From: Cystobacter fuscus
GTDB taxonomy: Bacteria; Myxococcota; Myxococcia; Myxococcales; Myxococcaceae
Length of the DNA stretch: 64,000 nt
Reading direction: 5' to 3'
Assembly: GCF_002305875.1 (NCBI RefSeq)
Contig: NZ_CP022098.1
Span: 7,750,001 to 7,814,000 of the forward strand
Within the stretch, counting starts at the first letter, position 1; every line of letters begins with the position of its first letter. A program made the translations under genes and the position numbers. The notes below the pieces were generated by a model. The model ran no database searches. It was not told where the DNA came from and saw only the letters and a program-made list of their open reading frames with translations. Below are positions 18,402-26,389 of the stretch, piece after piece.

Positions 18402-19343
18402 ATGACCGTCGAAGACTGCCTGCCCACGCACCTCCGAGGATCCACCACCACCCTCACCCGGATCGCCGCGGGGCTCTCGGGCGCCGCCGTCTACCGCGTC
18501 GAGGCCTCCGGCCAGTCCTTCGTGCTCAAGATCGCCGGCGAGGCCGAGAACGAGGCCGACTGGCGCGGCGCGCTCCACATCCAGCGGCTCGCCGCCGACG
18601 CGGGGCTCGCACCCCGCATCGTCCACGTCGATGAGGCGCGACGCGCGGTCCTGACCGCTTTCGTCGCCGATCGTTCGTTCAGTACCTTCTACAGGGACCC
18701 GCGCACCCACGAGGCCGCGCTCACCCAGCTTGGCCGCACCGTGCGCCGCATCCACGCGCTCCCCCTGCCCGCCGACGCGATCGCGCGCGATCCCCGCGAC
18801 CTGCTCGCCCAGATCTGGGACGGCCTCCTGGCCGGCTTCGCCCTCCCGGGCTTCACGGTCGACGTGGTGCGGCTCGTGCTCGCCGAGGATCCATTGCTCC
18901 ACGAACGCGTCCTGGTCCTCGGCCACAACGACCTCAACCCCACCAACCTCATCTACGACGGCGAGGAGATCCTGATCCTCGATTGGGCCGCCGCCGGGAC
19001 GATGGACGCCTTCTACGATCTCGCGGTGCTCTCCGTCTTCCTGCGCATGGACGAGGGCACCAGCCTGCGCCTGCTGTCGGCCTACGAGGGCAAGGAGTTC
19101 GTCGAGCTGCCCAGGCGCTTCCTCTACACCCGCCGGCTGGCGGCGGCGCTCGCCGGAGCGTTCCAGCTCTACTTCGCCCGCCAGATGAAACACACGGGGG
19201 CCACCGGCACGGAGACGCTCGACTCCACGCCCTCGCTCGGCGAGTTCTATCAGCGGATGCAGGCCGGCGCGCTGAAGCTCGGCACGGCGGACGGCCACTG
19301 GGGGTTCGGCCTCGCCCTGCTCAAGGAAGGCCTCGCGCTGTGA
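18402..19343 (+). CDS. Phosphotransferase of the choline kinase/APH superfamily
   Basis: 313 residues from the ATG at 18402. The kinase-like fold shows an N-lobe with GLSGAAVYRVEASGQSFVLKIAG (ATP loop and the Lys), and the catalytic loop LGHNDLNPTNLIYDG with the metal-binding LDWAAAGTMDAFYDLA. The HNDLxPxN form (rather than HGDxxxxN) is closer to choline/ethanolamine and LicA kinases than to aminoglycoside resistance enzymes. The substrate is probably a small alcohol or amino alcohol; resistance is possible but not supported by context. It stands alone. Confidence 0.85.
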   Translation: MTVEDCLPTHLRGSTTTLTRIAAGLSGAAVYRVEASGQSFVLKIAGEAENEADWRGALHIQRLAADAGLAPRIVHVDEARRAVLTAFVADRSFSTFYRDPRTHEAALTQLGRTVRRIHALPLPADAIARDPRDLLAQIWDGLLAGFALPGFTVDVVRLVLAEDPLLHERVLVLGHNDLNPTNLIYDGEEILILDWAAAGTMDAFYDLAVLSVFLRMDEGTSLRLLSAYEGKEFVELPRRFLYTRRLAAALAGAFQLYFARQMKHTGATGTETLDSTPSLGEFYQRMQAGALKLGTADGHWGFGLALLKEGLAL

Positions 19344-19554
19344 ACCCGCTCTCCCACCATAAAGCCTCCCAGGGCCGGTGGTGAGGTCTTCGCGCCGTCA
19401 CGTAGGAGGCCACGGGAAGTCATTCCGAAGCCGGGGCCGGGTCGCGCTCTTTCGTTGAATTTCAAAATGAGCATCGCGTCGGGAGCGCACGACCCCACCC
19501 GGACAGGATGGAAAACGGCCGGGTGGTGGACCTCGTCCATTGGAAGAAGGCTCC

Positions 19555-20940
19555 ATGAACATGCCAGACAAAAGATGTGCTCCTTGGAAAACCACCCTGT
19601 TTGGAAACGGTCTCGTAACCCTGGCCCTCTCACTTCAGCTCTTGGGATGCTCTACCAATGAAGCGACGCAGTCCTCCAGTGGAGGGGATGACGAGAACGT
19701 GAGCGTGGAGCAGGGTCTCTCGATTGGACCCATCAAGTTTGGACCCTCCCTCAGCGTGGGTTACGCGCATAACTGTGCCGTCAAAATAGACGGCACTCCC
19801 ATTTGCTGGGGAGAAGATTATCAAGGACACACCCTACCGCCGGAAGGGTCGTTCATTCAGATCAGCACGGGTCAGATCCACTCGTGTGGGCTCAAGACCG
19901 ATGGGACTCTCTCCTGCTGGGGATCCAATGACGACGGCCAGGCCACACCTCCGACGGGCACGTTCACCCAGCTCAGCTCGGGCTGGAATTCCAACTGCGG
20001 AGTGAAGGCGGATGGGAGCCTGGCCTGCTGGGGAGCCAATTGGGAGGGCCAGGCTTCGCCACCCGCCGGGACCTTCACCCAGGTCAGTACGAACGGGTGG
20101 ACCAGCTGCGGAGTGAAGACGGATGGAACGCTGGCCTGTTGGGGAGCCAATTGGGAGGGCCAGGCTTCGCCTCCGACCGGCGTCTTCGCCCAGGTCAGCA
20201 TGGGCATCAATTACGGCTGTGGCGTGAAGGCGGATGGATCGCTGGTCTGCTGGGGAGACGATTCGAAGGGCCAGGCTTCGCCTCCGGCGGGCACGTTCAC
20301 GCAAGTCAGCACGGGCTACTCTCATACCTGTGGAGTGAAGACGGATGGGAGCCTGGCCTGCTGGGGAGACAACCTCTTTGGACAGGCCTCGCCCCCGAGC
20401 GGCTCCTTCACTCGGGTCAGTGCGGGCTGGGAGCGGACTTGCGGAGTGACGACCGACGGGATCATCGCCTGCTGGGGGAACTCCGGCCTGCACGGTATCT
20501 TCGACCCACCGAACCCCTTCATCCAGGTCAGCACCAGCTCCGGCTACACCTGTGGATTGAGGGTTGACGGAACCCTGACGTGCCGCGCCCCCTTCTCCAC
20601 CTGGAACTTTCCCGAGGACCGCTTCACCCAGGCCGCCAGCGGCGGCAGCGTCTTCTGCGCGGTGAAGACCGATGGAACCCTCACCTGCCGGGGGAACAGC
20701 GACTACGGTCAGCACTTGCCTCCCGCGGGCACCTTTACCCAGGTCAGCATGGCTGAACACCACGCCTGTGGCGTGAAGACCGATGGGAACCTGTCCTGCT
20801 GGGGGATGAACAATTACGGCGAGGCGTTGCCTCCCCCAGGGACTTTCCTCCACGTCAGCACGGGACAATTCCATACCTGTGGGGTCAAGCTCGACGGGAG
20901 CATCACCTGCTGGGGAGCCTACCAGGCCTCTCCCCTGTGA
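19555..20940 (+). CDS. Lipoprotein built of 11 RCC1-like repeats
   Basis: 461 residues from the ATG at 19555, with a GAAGAAGG ribosome site. The N-terminus is a lipoprotein signal: basic residues, a hydrophobic stretch LVTLALSLQ and the lipobox LLGC, so the mature protein is lipid-anchored after a Ser/Gly/Asp-rich linker. From about residue 65 to the end there are 11 copies of a unit of about 37 residues, with the pattern CGVKxDGxLxCWG followed by GxxxPPxGxFTQVSxG. This is the RCC1/beta-propeller repeat as found in myxobacterial surface proteins. Each unit holds two Cys, probably paired outside the cytoplasm. Function is unknown; binding to surfaces or other cells is plausible. Confidence 0.85.
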   Translation: MNMPDKRCAPWKTTLFGNGLVTLALSLQLLGCSTNEATQSSSGGDDENVSVEQGLSIGPIKFGPSLSVGYAHNCAVKIDGTPICWGEDYQGHTLPPEGSFIQISTGQIHSCGLKTDGTLSCWGSNDDGQATPPTGTFTQLSSGWNSNCGVKADGSLACWGANWEGQASPPAGTFTQVSTNGWTSCGVKTDGTLACWGANWEGQASPPTGVFAQVSMGINYGCGVKADGSLVCWGDDSKGQASPPAGTFTQVSTGYSHTCGVKTDGSLACWGDNLFGQASPPSGSFTRVSAGWERTCGVTTDGIIACWGNSGLHGIFDPPNPFIQVSTSSGYTCGLRVDGTLTCRAPFSTWNFPEDRFTQAASGGSVFCAVKTDGTLTCRGNSDYGQHLPPAGTFTQVSMAEHHACGVKTDGNLSCWGMNNYGEALPPPGTFLHVSTGQFHTCGVKLDGSITCWGAYQASPL

Positions 20941-21030
20941 GTGCAGCCGGGCAGACCCCCTCTCCCTCCATGGGGGACTCGTAGGCTATCTTCTCCGGTC
21001 CAACGGTGATGACGGAGGAGCTCCCAGGGG

Positions 21031-21633
21031 ATGCGCAGCGCTGCGGCGAAACGGCACCAGCCGCCGGGACGTGACAGGAAGCCACGCAAGGAGGACAGCG
21101 GACTGAACCGCGAGGTGCGTGCCCAGTTGCTGCGGCTCGACCGCATCGACAGCGTCCTGCGTTCCCAATGGGTCGCGACCGGCTTCAAGGATCGCGCACT
21201 CGAGCGCAAGCTCGAGGCGCTGAACACCACGGCGATCGACTGGCTGCGCGAGGTGATCGCGCTCCACGGGTGGCCTGGGCGAAGCCTGGTGGGGCGTGCG
21301 GCGGCGGATGCCGCGAGCCGGCTCATCCAGCATGCCGACTGCTCCCTGGCCTTCCAACAACGGTGTCTGCGTCTGCTCAAGGAGGCCGCGGCGAGAGGTG
21401 AGGTTCCCCCGCGGCACGTGGCCTATCTCACCGACGTGCTGCGCATGCGGACAGGCAGAAAACAGCTCTTCGGGACGAAGTTCCGCAAGCAGAGGGGCAG
21501 GCTCGTCCCGTACCCCATCGAGAGGGAGTCCGAGGTCGACGAGCGACGCAAACAGATGGAACTCGAGCCTCTGCGCGCATACGCTCGCCGACTCGAGCGC
21601 ACCTATCTGCCGTCGCCCACGAGGCAGCGATGA
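21031..21633 (+). CDS. DUF6624-like protein, first gene of the putative RiPP locus
   Basis: 200 residues; the ATG at 21031 follows a GGAGGAGCTCC ribosome site. A helical protein with the marks I associate with DUF6624: WLREVIALHGWPGRSLVG (about 69-86), a conserved LIQHADCSLAFQQRCL, and YLTDVLRMRTGRKQLFGTKF. The N-terminus is strongly basic. No catalytic motif is known for this family. The stop overlaps the start of the next gene (ATGA), so it is translated together with the JmjC-like proteins, and it probably acts in the same pathway. Confidence 0.65.
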   Translation: MRSAAAKRHQPPGRDRKPRKEDSGLNREVRAQLLRLDRIDSVLRSQWVATGFKDRALERKLEALNTTAIDWLREVIALHGWPGRSLVGRAAADAASRLIQHADCSLAFQQRCLRLLKEAAARGEVPPRHVAYLTDVLRMRTGRKQLFGTKFRKQRGRLVPYPIERESEVDERRKQMELEPLRAYARRLERTYLPSPTRQR

Positions 21634-22871
21634 GAAGCGGACCCGATTGGGAGACGTTCGTGCGGTGCAACTGGGAGAAGGCCCCCGCCCTCCTCTCCCT
21701 TGGTCATCCCGTCGTCCCGCCGGCGCAAGCCTTCCGAAGCCTCGTCACGGCGAGCGAGCCGTTCCGGCACGGCACGCGCTTCAGGGCCCTGCCCGACGTG
21801 CGGTTCTTCGTCGAGAACGCCCAACTGCGCGCCCCTGGCAAGCTCCTCCCCGGAGCTCGGGAGCGGGATGTGGAGCGCTACATCCGCCGCGCCTCCGCCC
21901 TGCTGGGGCACAAGGCGTTCCAGCTCCTCGTCGAGCAGCCGCTCCTGCTCGACTTCTCCCTCTGGAATGACGTCCGGGACTTCGTCCGGGGCCTGCTGGA
22001 GCGCGTCGGTGTCCCCGTGCTCCCCATCGTCAGTGACTTGCTCGTGGGCAACTTCGCCCGCTCACCGCAGGGCGTCGCGAAGCGACTCCATCACTCGGTC
22101 TTCATCCTGGTCCTCCACGGTCGGATGCGGATCCGTGTCTGGAAGAAGCTCTGGGGCGATCCACCGAACGAGACCGTCGGCTTCGACCGGCACCTCTCCG
22201 AAGCGACGACGCTGGAGGCCCAGGCGGGAGACATCCTGTATGTGCCCTCGCGCTCCTTCCATCTCGAGGAGTGCAGGGAGCCGTGCATGGCCTTGCGGTT
22301 GTGGATTCCCGCTCGGGGCAGCCGCCCGACCCTTGTGGTCAAGGAGCTGCTCACGAAGCTCATGGACCACCGGCTCGCGCATGATCACACGGTTCCCTAT
22401 CTCGAATACTCGGGACGCCGCCGGAAGGGGGCCCGCTCCCCGGTCGAGCCCCTGGAACGTGCGGCCCGTGCATTCGAGGAGGTGGCGCGGAGCCCGGATC
22501 TCCCGCAAGCGCTGCGCATCATCTGGGCCCGTCGCGTCAGCGCCTGTGGGCTAGAACCGGCTCCGCCTCCCCGGGAGCTCCAGCCCCTGGACGACTCCTC
22601 CCTCGTTCGAGGAGCGCCACGCGGTCACATCGTGCGGATGCTGGACAGCTCGGGGCAATGGATCTGGGCCGTCAACGGCCACGTGTTCCCCGGCTCGGGC
22701 AGCGCCGAGGCCGTCCAGGTGCTCGAGTCGCTGGAGTCTGGAGCCGCGCTGCGGGTGGGCGAACTCCGCCGGGTGGCGCGGCGAGGGGCCCGGCGTACGG
22801 AGATCCGCGAGCTTCTGGAGACGCTCCTCGCGCTCCGCGGAATCGAGCTCGTGTCCGAGAAAGGGGCCTGA
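21630..22871 (+). CDS. JmjC/cupin-like protein lacking the metal-binding HxD (probable pseudoenzyme)
   Basis: 413 residues. It aligns along its length with the next gene and with the gene at 26390-27697: an N-terminal DWETFVRCNWEKAPALL segment (about 6-22), a cupin barrel, and a C-terminal region with WIWAVNGHVFPGSG and a winged-helix-like end. In the two relatives the iron-binding HxD is GVHLD and GAHTD. Here the same place reads GVAKR (148-152), so two of the three ligands are missing, while the distal His211 (SRSFHLEE) is kept. It is therefore unlikely to be an active 2-oxoglutarate oxygenase and may be a partner subunit or peptide-binding protein. It is coupled to the DUF6624 gene (4-base overlap) and lies 3 bases before the next gene. 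Confidence 0.75.
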   Translation: MRSGPDWETFVRCNWEKAPALLSLGHPVVPPAQAFRSLVTASEPFRHGTRFRALPDVRFFVENAQLRAPGKLLPGARERDVERYIRRASALLGHKAFQLLVEQPLLLDFSLWNDVRDFVRGLLERVGVPVLPIVSDLLVGNFARSPQGVAKRLHHSVFILVLHGRMRIRVWKKLWGDPPNETVGFDRHLSEATTLEAQAGDILYVPSRSFHLEECREPCMALRLWIPARGSRPTLVVKELLTKLMDHRLAHDHTVPYLEYSGRRRKGARSPVEPLERAARAFEEVARSPDLPQALRIIWARRVSACGLEPAPPPRELQPLDDSSLVRGAPRGHIVRMLDSSGQWIWAVNGHVFPGSGSAEAVQVLESLESGAALRVGELRRVARRGARRTEIRELLETLLALRGIELVSEKGA

Positions 22872-22874
22872 CGG

Positions 22875-24221
22875 ATGCCGCGGATCGAGGTCGCGAAGAG
22901 GTTCGACTGGGATACCTTCGTGCGGCGTTATTGGAACAAGCGCCCGGTGCTCTACAAGGGGACGTCCGCGTCACCCTTCGAGCTCGCGGATGTCTTCGAC
23001 GCGGCGGCCGGTGCGACCCGGAGCTACTCGAAGCAGAGCTACTCCACGGACTCGCGCTCGAACCTCCAGTTCACGATCGACCGGGAGCAGCAGCTCTTCC
23101 TCGAGCCCTGGCTCCCGCGAGCGTCCGACGGTGCCCTGGAAGCCTATGAGGCCCGCGTCCTGGAGCGGTTGGGCTCGCGGAAGTATGCCCTCATCATCGC
23201 GAGCCTGTATTCCTCGGGATTCGGCCTCTGGTCCAAGGAGCGGGCCTTCTTCTCGGAGCTGTGGCGGCGCGTCGGCATGCCGCTGTCCGGAGCCATCACG
23301 ACGCTCTTCCACGGCAACTATGAGCACAGCCCGGTGGGCGTCCACCTGGACCGCTTCACGACCTTTCTCTTCGCGCTGAAGGGACGCAAGCGGATGCGGT
23401 TCTGGCCGAAGAAGCCCTGGAGCGCGCCGGTGAGCACGATCCTGGACTACGTGCCCTACCTGAAGGAGTCGTTCGTCGCCGAGGTGGAACCCGGGGACAT
23501 CCTGTATTGGCCCTCGAGCTACTACCACGTGGGGGAGAGCGCGGGGGAGGAGGTGGCCACCAGCGTGAACGTTGGCATCCCTCGCACGGAGCACCCCACG
23601 GTCTACTACGTCGACGACCTGCTGCGTGGCACCATCGACGAACTCTCGCTCTCCGAGCAGGAGTGGCGGAACACCCGTCTGGCGAAGGTGAGCGCCTCAC
23701 CCCTGGCGCGCGGCGTGCTCACGCGCGCGGGGCCCCTCTCTCCCGAGCTACCGCGCGCGCTCCTCGAGGCCGTGGACGCGTTTCGTGACGTGAGCCGGCC
23801 CCGGGAGACGCGCAGGCACATCCAGGCCATCTGGCTCAAGCGCCTCACCGCGGGCGGCTTCGAGCCCGTGCCTCTCCCTTCGCGCAGGCGACGGCTGGAG
23901 GATGAAGACCGCATCCGTGTGGACCCGCGGTTTCCGATCCTCTTCGAGCAGGTGGATGCAGGGCACTGGATCTGCTCCGGCAACGGGCATGCGCTGCTCG
24001 AGGCGGGAAGCGCGAGGACCGTGGCTCGGCTGTTCGAGACATTGAACTCGGGACACGAGGTTCGTGTCGGAGAGCTTCTGCGGCCGTTTCGTTCTCGCGC
24101 GCCGAGGGCACCAGGCGCGGGACGAGTGAGAGGCGTGACGCGCGATGACATGAGAGCCGTGCTGGAGAGGCTCCAGGGGTTTCGGGCGCTGATCCGACTT
24201 GGACGTGGCTCTCCGCCCTAG
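22875..24221 (+). CDS. JmjC-domain 2-oxoglutarate/Fe(II) oxygenase
   Basis: 448 residues. The N-terminus FDWDTFVRRYWNKRPVLYKG matches the RoxA/YcfD-like cupin-8 entry segment. The iron ligands are His157 and Asp159 (GVHLD) and His218 (YYHVGES); a Lys/Arg-rich strand ALKGRKRMRFWPKK after the first pair is suited to bind 2-oxoglutarate. A C-terminal domain shared with its neighbours (HWICSGNGHALLEAGS, then VRVGELLRPF) resembles a winged helix and may hold the substrate. Family members hydroxylate protein or peptide side chains. With the downstream peptide and dehydratase-like genes, a peptide substrate is the simplest idea. It lies 77 bases before the peptide gene. Confidence 0.82.
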   Translation: MPRIEVAKRFDWDTFVRRYWNKRPVLYKGTSASPFELADVFDAAAGATRSYSKQSYSTDSRSNLQFTIDREQQLFLEPWLPRASDGALEAYEARVLERLGSRKYALIIASLYSSGFGLWSKERAFFSELWRRVGMPLSGAITTLFHGNYEHSPVGVHLDRFTTFLFALKGRKRMRFWPKKPWSAPVSTILDYVPYLKESFVAEVEPGDILYWPSSYYHVGESAGEEVATSVNVGIPRTEHPTVYYVDDLLRGTIDELSLSEQEWRNTRLAKVSASPLARGVLTRAGPLSPELPRALLEAVDAFRDVSRPRETRRHIQAIWLKRLTAGGFEPVPLPSRRRRLEDEDRIRVDPRFPILFEQVDAGHWICSGNGHALLEAGSARTVARLFETLNSGHEVRVGELLRPFRSRAPRAPGAGRVRGVTRDDMRAVLERLQGFRALIRLGRGSPP

Positions 24222-24298
24222 CGGCGTGGCTCGCTTGACGGGGGTGCACGAAGGAGAACATGCTTGCTGCTCCAACTCGCGGTCCCACGGAGACTGTC

Positions 24299-24454
24299 AT
24301 GCCCAAGGCTCATGCGAAGGTAAAGGCCCCCCGGTCGTCGAAGCAGGCCAAGCAGAAGCTCGTCGCGATGATGCGCGAGGTGGAGAAGACGACGACGAAG
24401 CAGCCTTCGTCCAAGACGGCCCGTGGGTCCTGCGCTCGGATTTACTGCGTCTGA
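24299..24454 (+). CDS. Candidate RiPP precursor peptide, 51 residues
   Basis: The ATG at 24299 has GGAG six bases upstream; an in-frame ATG at 24260 (AAGGAG three bases away) would give 64 residues. The peptide has a basic, Ala/Lys/Gln-rich first part (MPKAHAKVKAP), a helical stretch with KLVAMMREVEK (residues about 21-31) and then a tail dense in modifiable residues. The tail runs TTTK, then SSKTARGSCARIYCV at the C-terminus, with seven Ser/Thr and two Cys in the last 20 or so residues. This is the build of a lanthipeptide-type precursor: leader helix, then a core with Ser/Thr and Cys. It lies 26 bases before a gene for a lanthipeptide-dehydratase-like protein in the same direction. The assignment is inference from composition and position. 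Confidence 0.6.
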   Translation: MPKAHAKVKAPRSSKQAKQKLVAMMREVEKTTTKQPSSKTARGSCARIYCV

Positions 24455-24480
24455 CACGGCTCGTGGAGCCCAGCCGCTCG

Positions 24481-26373
24481 ATGGCCCGGAAGGCTGACCT
24501 GCTGCTGGAGCTTCCGAAGTCGCATTCAGGGCCGGCCCCTTCCCTGCCTCCGCAATCCCACCGTCTGGTGGAGGCCGTGAGAAAGGGCCGTGCTTCTTCC
24601 TTCTTCCCTCCCGTGGCCCAACGCGGCCCCGGAGGGGTGCTTCGAGCCGCGAGGCTCCTTCAGGGCGAGGAGGACGCCCGGCTCCTCCGCTCCACGCTGG
24701 CACTGCCCCGCTTTCGTCCGCTGCGAGAGTTCCTCGAGGAACTCGGCGGCTGGTGTCGGCGCGCGGCGCGACGGCACCCGGAGTTGCTCTCGCCGCGCCT
24801 GCTCACCGTCACCAACGGGGAGCTGTTCGGTCCGCTGATCTCCGACGCCTTCCTCTTGTGCGCCGCGGCCGACGAAGGCCTTCCTCATCCGGGCCTGCGC
24901 ACGTTGCTGGAGGGCTTCCAGGCGTTCTTCTCGCTCTTCCTCGAGCGGCTCGCCCGCGACGAGCGCGCGGGAGTGTTTCGTCAGGAAGGCTTGCACGGGC
25001 CCCTTGTCGGCCTGTGGGCCCACCCCGAGGAGACGCACAACGGGCGGCAGAGCGTGCTGCGGCTGCGCTTTCGCAAGGGAGGCGCACTGGCCTACAAGCC
25101 CCGACCCGCCGGCGGGGAGGCCCTCTTCCTCCAGGAAGGCCGCGGTGGAGTCGCGCGCTCGCTCTTCGAGTGGCTCAACCGTCTGCCCGCCGCGTCCGGC
25201 ACCGTGCGCCTTCCCACGATGCGCATTCTCGAGGGCAAGGGCCGCGACCGGTCGGCCTATAGCTGGCAGGAATGGATTCCCCGGCCCCGCCAGTGGGGGA
25301 TCCTCCGACAGTCCGGGAGCGTTCGGCTCGAGGGCTGCCGGCTCACCCCCTCCGAAGCCGAACGCTTCTGGCACCACGCCGGTTCACTCACCGCCGCGTG
25401 CTTCGCCATGGGAGCCACGGATCTCCACGCGGGCAATGTCCTGGTGGGCACCCGGCGGGGGACACGACAGCCATTGCCCTACCCGGTGGACCTGGAACTC
25501 TTCTTCGCTCCGATCGGCAGGCTCCCGGAGACGGGGCTGATCTCGGACGAGAGAGAGCGTGGCAACCACCATGTGGGGTTCGAGCGTCTGGCGCGGTGGT
25601 GTACCGCCGGAGGCCCGCTGGCGTGCTTCTTCCCGTCGCGGGGTGGCGGGCTGAGCCTGCGACGACGGACACAGCCCTGGGCCCGCGAGGAGGCTCGCTC
25701 CGTCGTGGCCGATACGGAGGGAAACATTGGCTACGGCGCCTATCTCCTCCCCTACCTCCGCGGCATGTTCGACCTCTGGACGCTGCTGCTGCTCGAGCAG
25801 TCGAAGGTCGTCCGGTTCCTGAAGCGCACCTCCCGGCGGCGCTTCGTCCGCGTCCTGGTCAAGCCCACGGCCATGTACGTCGAGGAGTTGGATCGGCTGT
25901 TGCTGTCTCCCGGACGATCGCCGGCCGGGCATGCGCGAGGCCGGAGCCGGTTCAGCCGAGCGGAGTGGGAACAACTCCACCGGTTCGACGTGCCGTATTT
26001 CTTCCGGCAGGCGCAAGGGGGGCCCTTGCTCCACCTGGCACCACCTCCCGAGCCGTTCGGGCGGAAGCGAGCAGGACAGCAGCGGTTCCTCGAGCCCCAC
26101 CCTCCCCCTTCGAAGCGTGTGCTGGACGGGGGGCAGATCACCCTGGTCAACCTCGGCGTGGCCGTTCGCGACGCCGTCACCTTCGTCCTCCAGGATGTTC
26201 GCCATCGCGTCGCGGAGGATCCACGCCGGGGCGTCCGCATGGAGCTGCGGGACGCGCGGCGCGGAGCGGTGTCCTTCGATTGGAGGGAGGTGGGCCAGCG
26301 CCTGACGTACTCCTGGAGCCGCCGGGAACTGCGCGTGAGCATGGAGCCGCTGGCGGCACACGTCTCGGATTGA
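24481..26373 (+). CDS. Stand-alone LanM-type dehydratase/kinase domain (DUF4135) without LanC cyclase
   Basis: 630 residues from the ATG at 24481; a GTG at 24463 is an alternative. The protein matches the dehydratase half of class II lanthipeptide synthetases (DUF4135), which phosphorylates Ser/Thr in a precursor and eliminates phosphate. Family marks are HNGRQSVLRLRF, YKPR (205-208, Lys206), SWQEWI, then TDLHAGN (Asp314, His316, Asn319) and DLE (Asp337), the residues that form the kinase-like site. Full LanM proteins are about 900-1100 residues and end in a zinc-binding LanC domain; here the sequence ends with a short beta-rich tail and has no CHG zinc motif. So it may dehydrate or only phosphorylate, with ring closure spontaneous or done elsewhere. 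It stops 16 bases before the convergent JmjC gene. Confidence 0.82.
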   Translation: MARKADLLLELPKSHSGPAPSLPPQSHRLVEAVRKGRASSFFPPVAQRGPGGVLRAARLLQGEEDARLLRSTLALPRFRPLREFLEELGGWCRRAARRHPELLSPRLLTVTNGELFGPLISDAFLLCAAADEGLPHPGLRTLLEGFQAFFSLFLERLARDERAGVFRQEGLHGPLVGLWAHPEETHNGRQSVLRLRFRKGGALAYKPRPAGGEALFLQEGRGGVARSLFEWLNRLPAASGTVRLPTMRILEGKGRDRSAYSWQEWIPRPRQWGILRQSGSVRLEGCRLTPSEAERFWHHAGSLTAACFAMGATDLHAGNVLVGTRRGTRQPLPYPVDLELFFAPIGRLPETGLISDERERGNHHVGFERLARWCTAGGPLACFFPSRGGGLSLRRRTQPWAREEARSVVADTEGNIGYGAYLLPYLRGMFDLWTLLLLEQSKVVRFLKRTSRRRFVRVLVKPTAMYVEELDRLLLSPGRSPAGHARGRSRFSRAEWEQLHRFDVPYFFRQAQGGPLLHLAPPPEPFGRKRAGQQRFLEPHPPPSKRVLDGGQITLVNLGVAVRDAVTFVLQDVRHRVAEDPRRGVRMELRDARRGAVSFDWREVGQRLTYSWSRRELRVSMEPLAAHVSD

Positions 26374-26389
26374 GTGGCGGCTCGCGCGC

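Noticed and set aside
19800-20900. Regular DNA repeats that could suggest a CRISPR array
   Set aside because: The repeats are in frame, about 111 bases long without unique spacers, and encode protein units; no cas genes are present.
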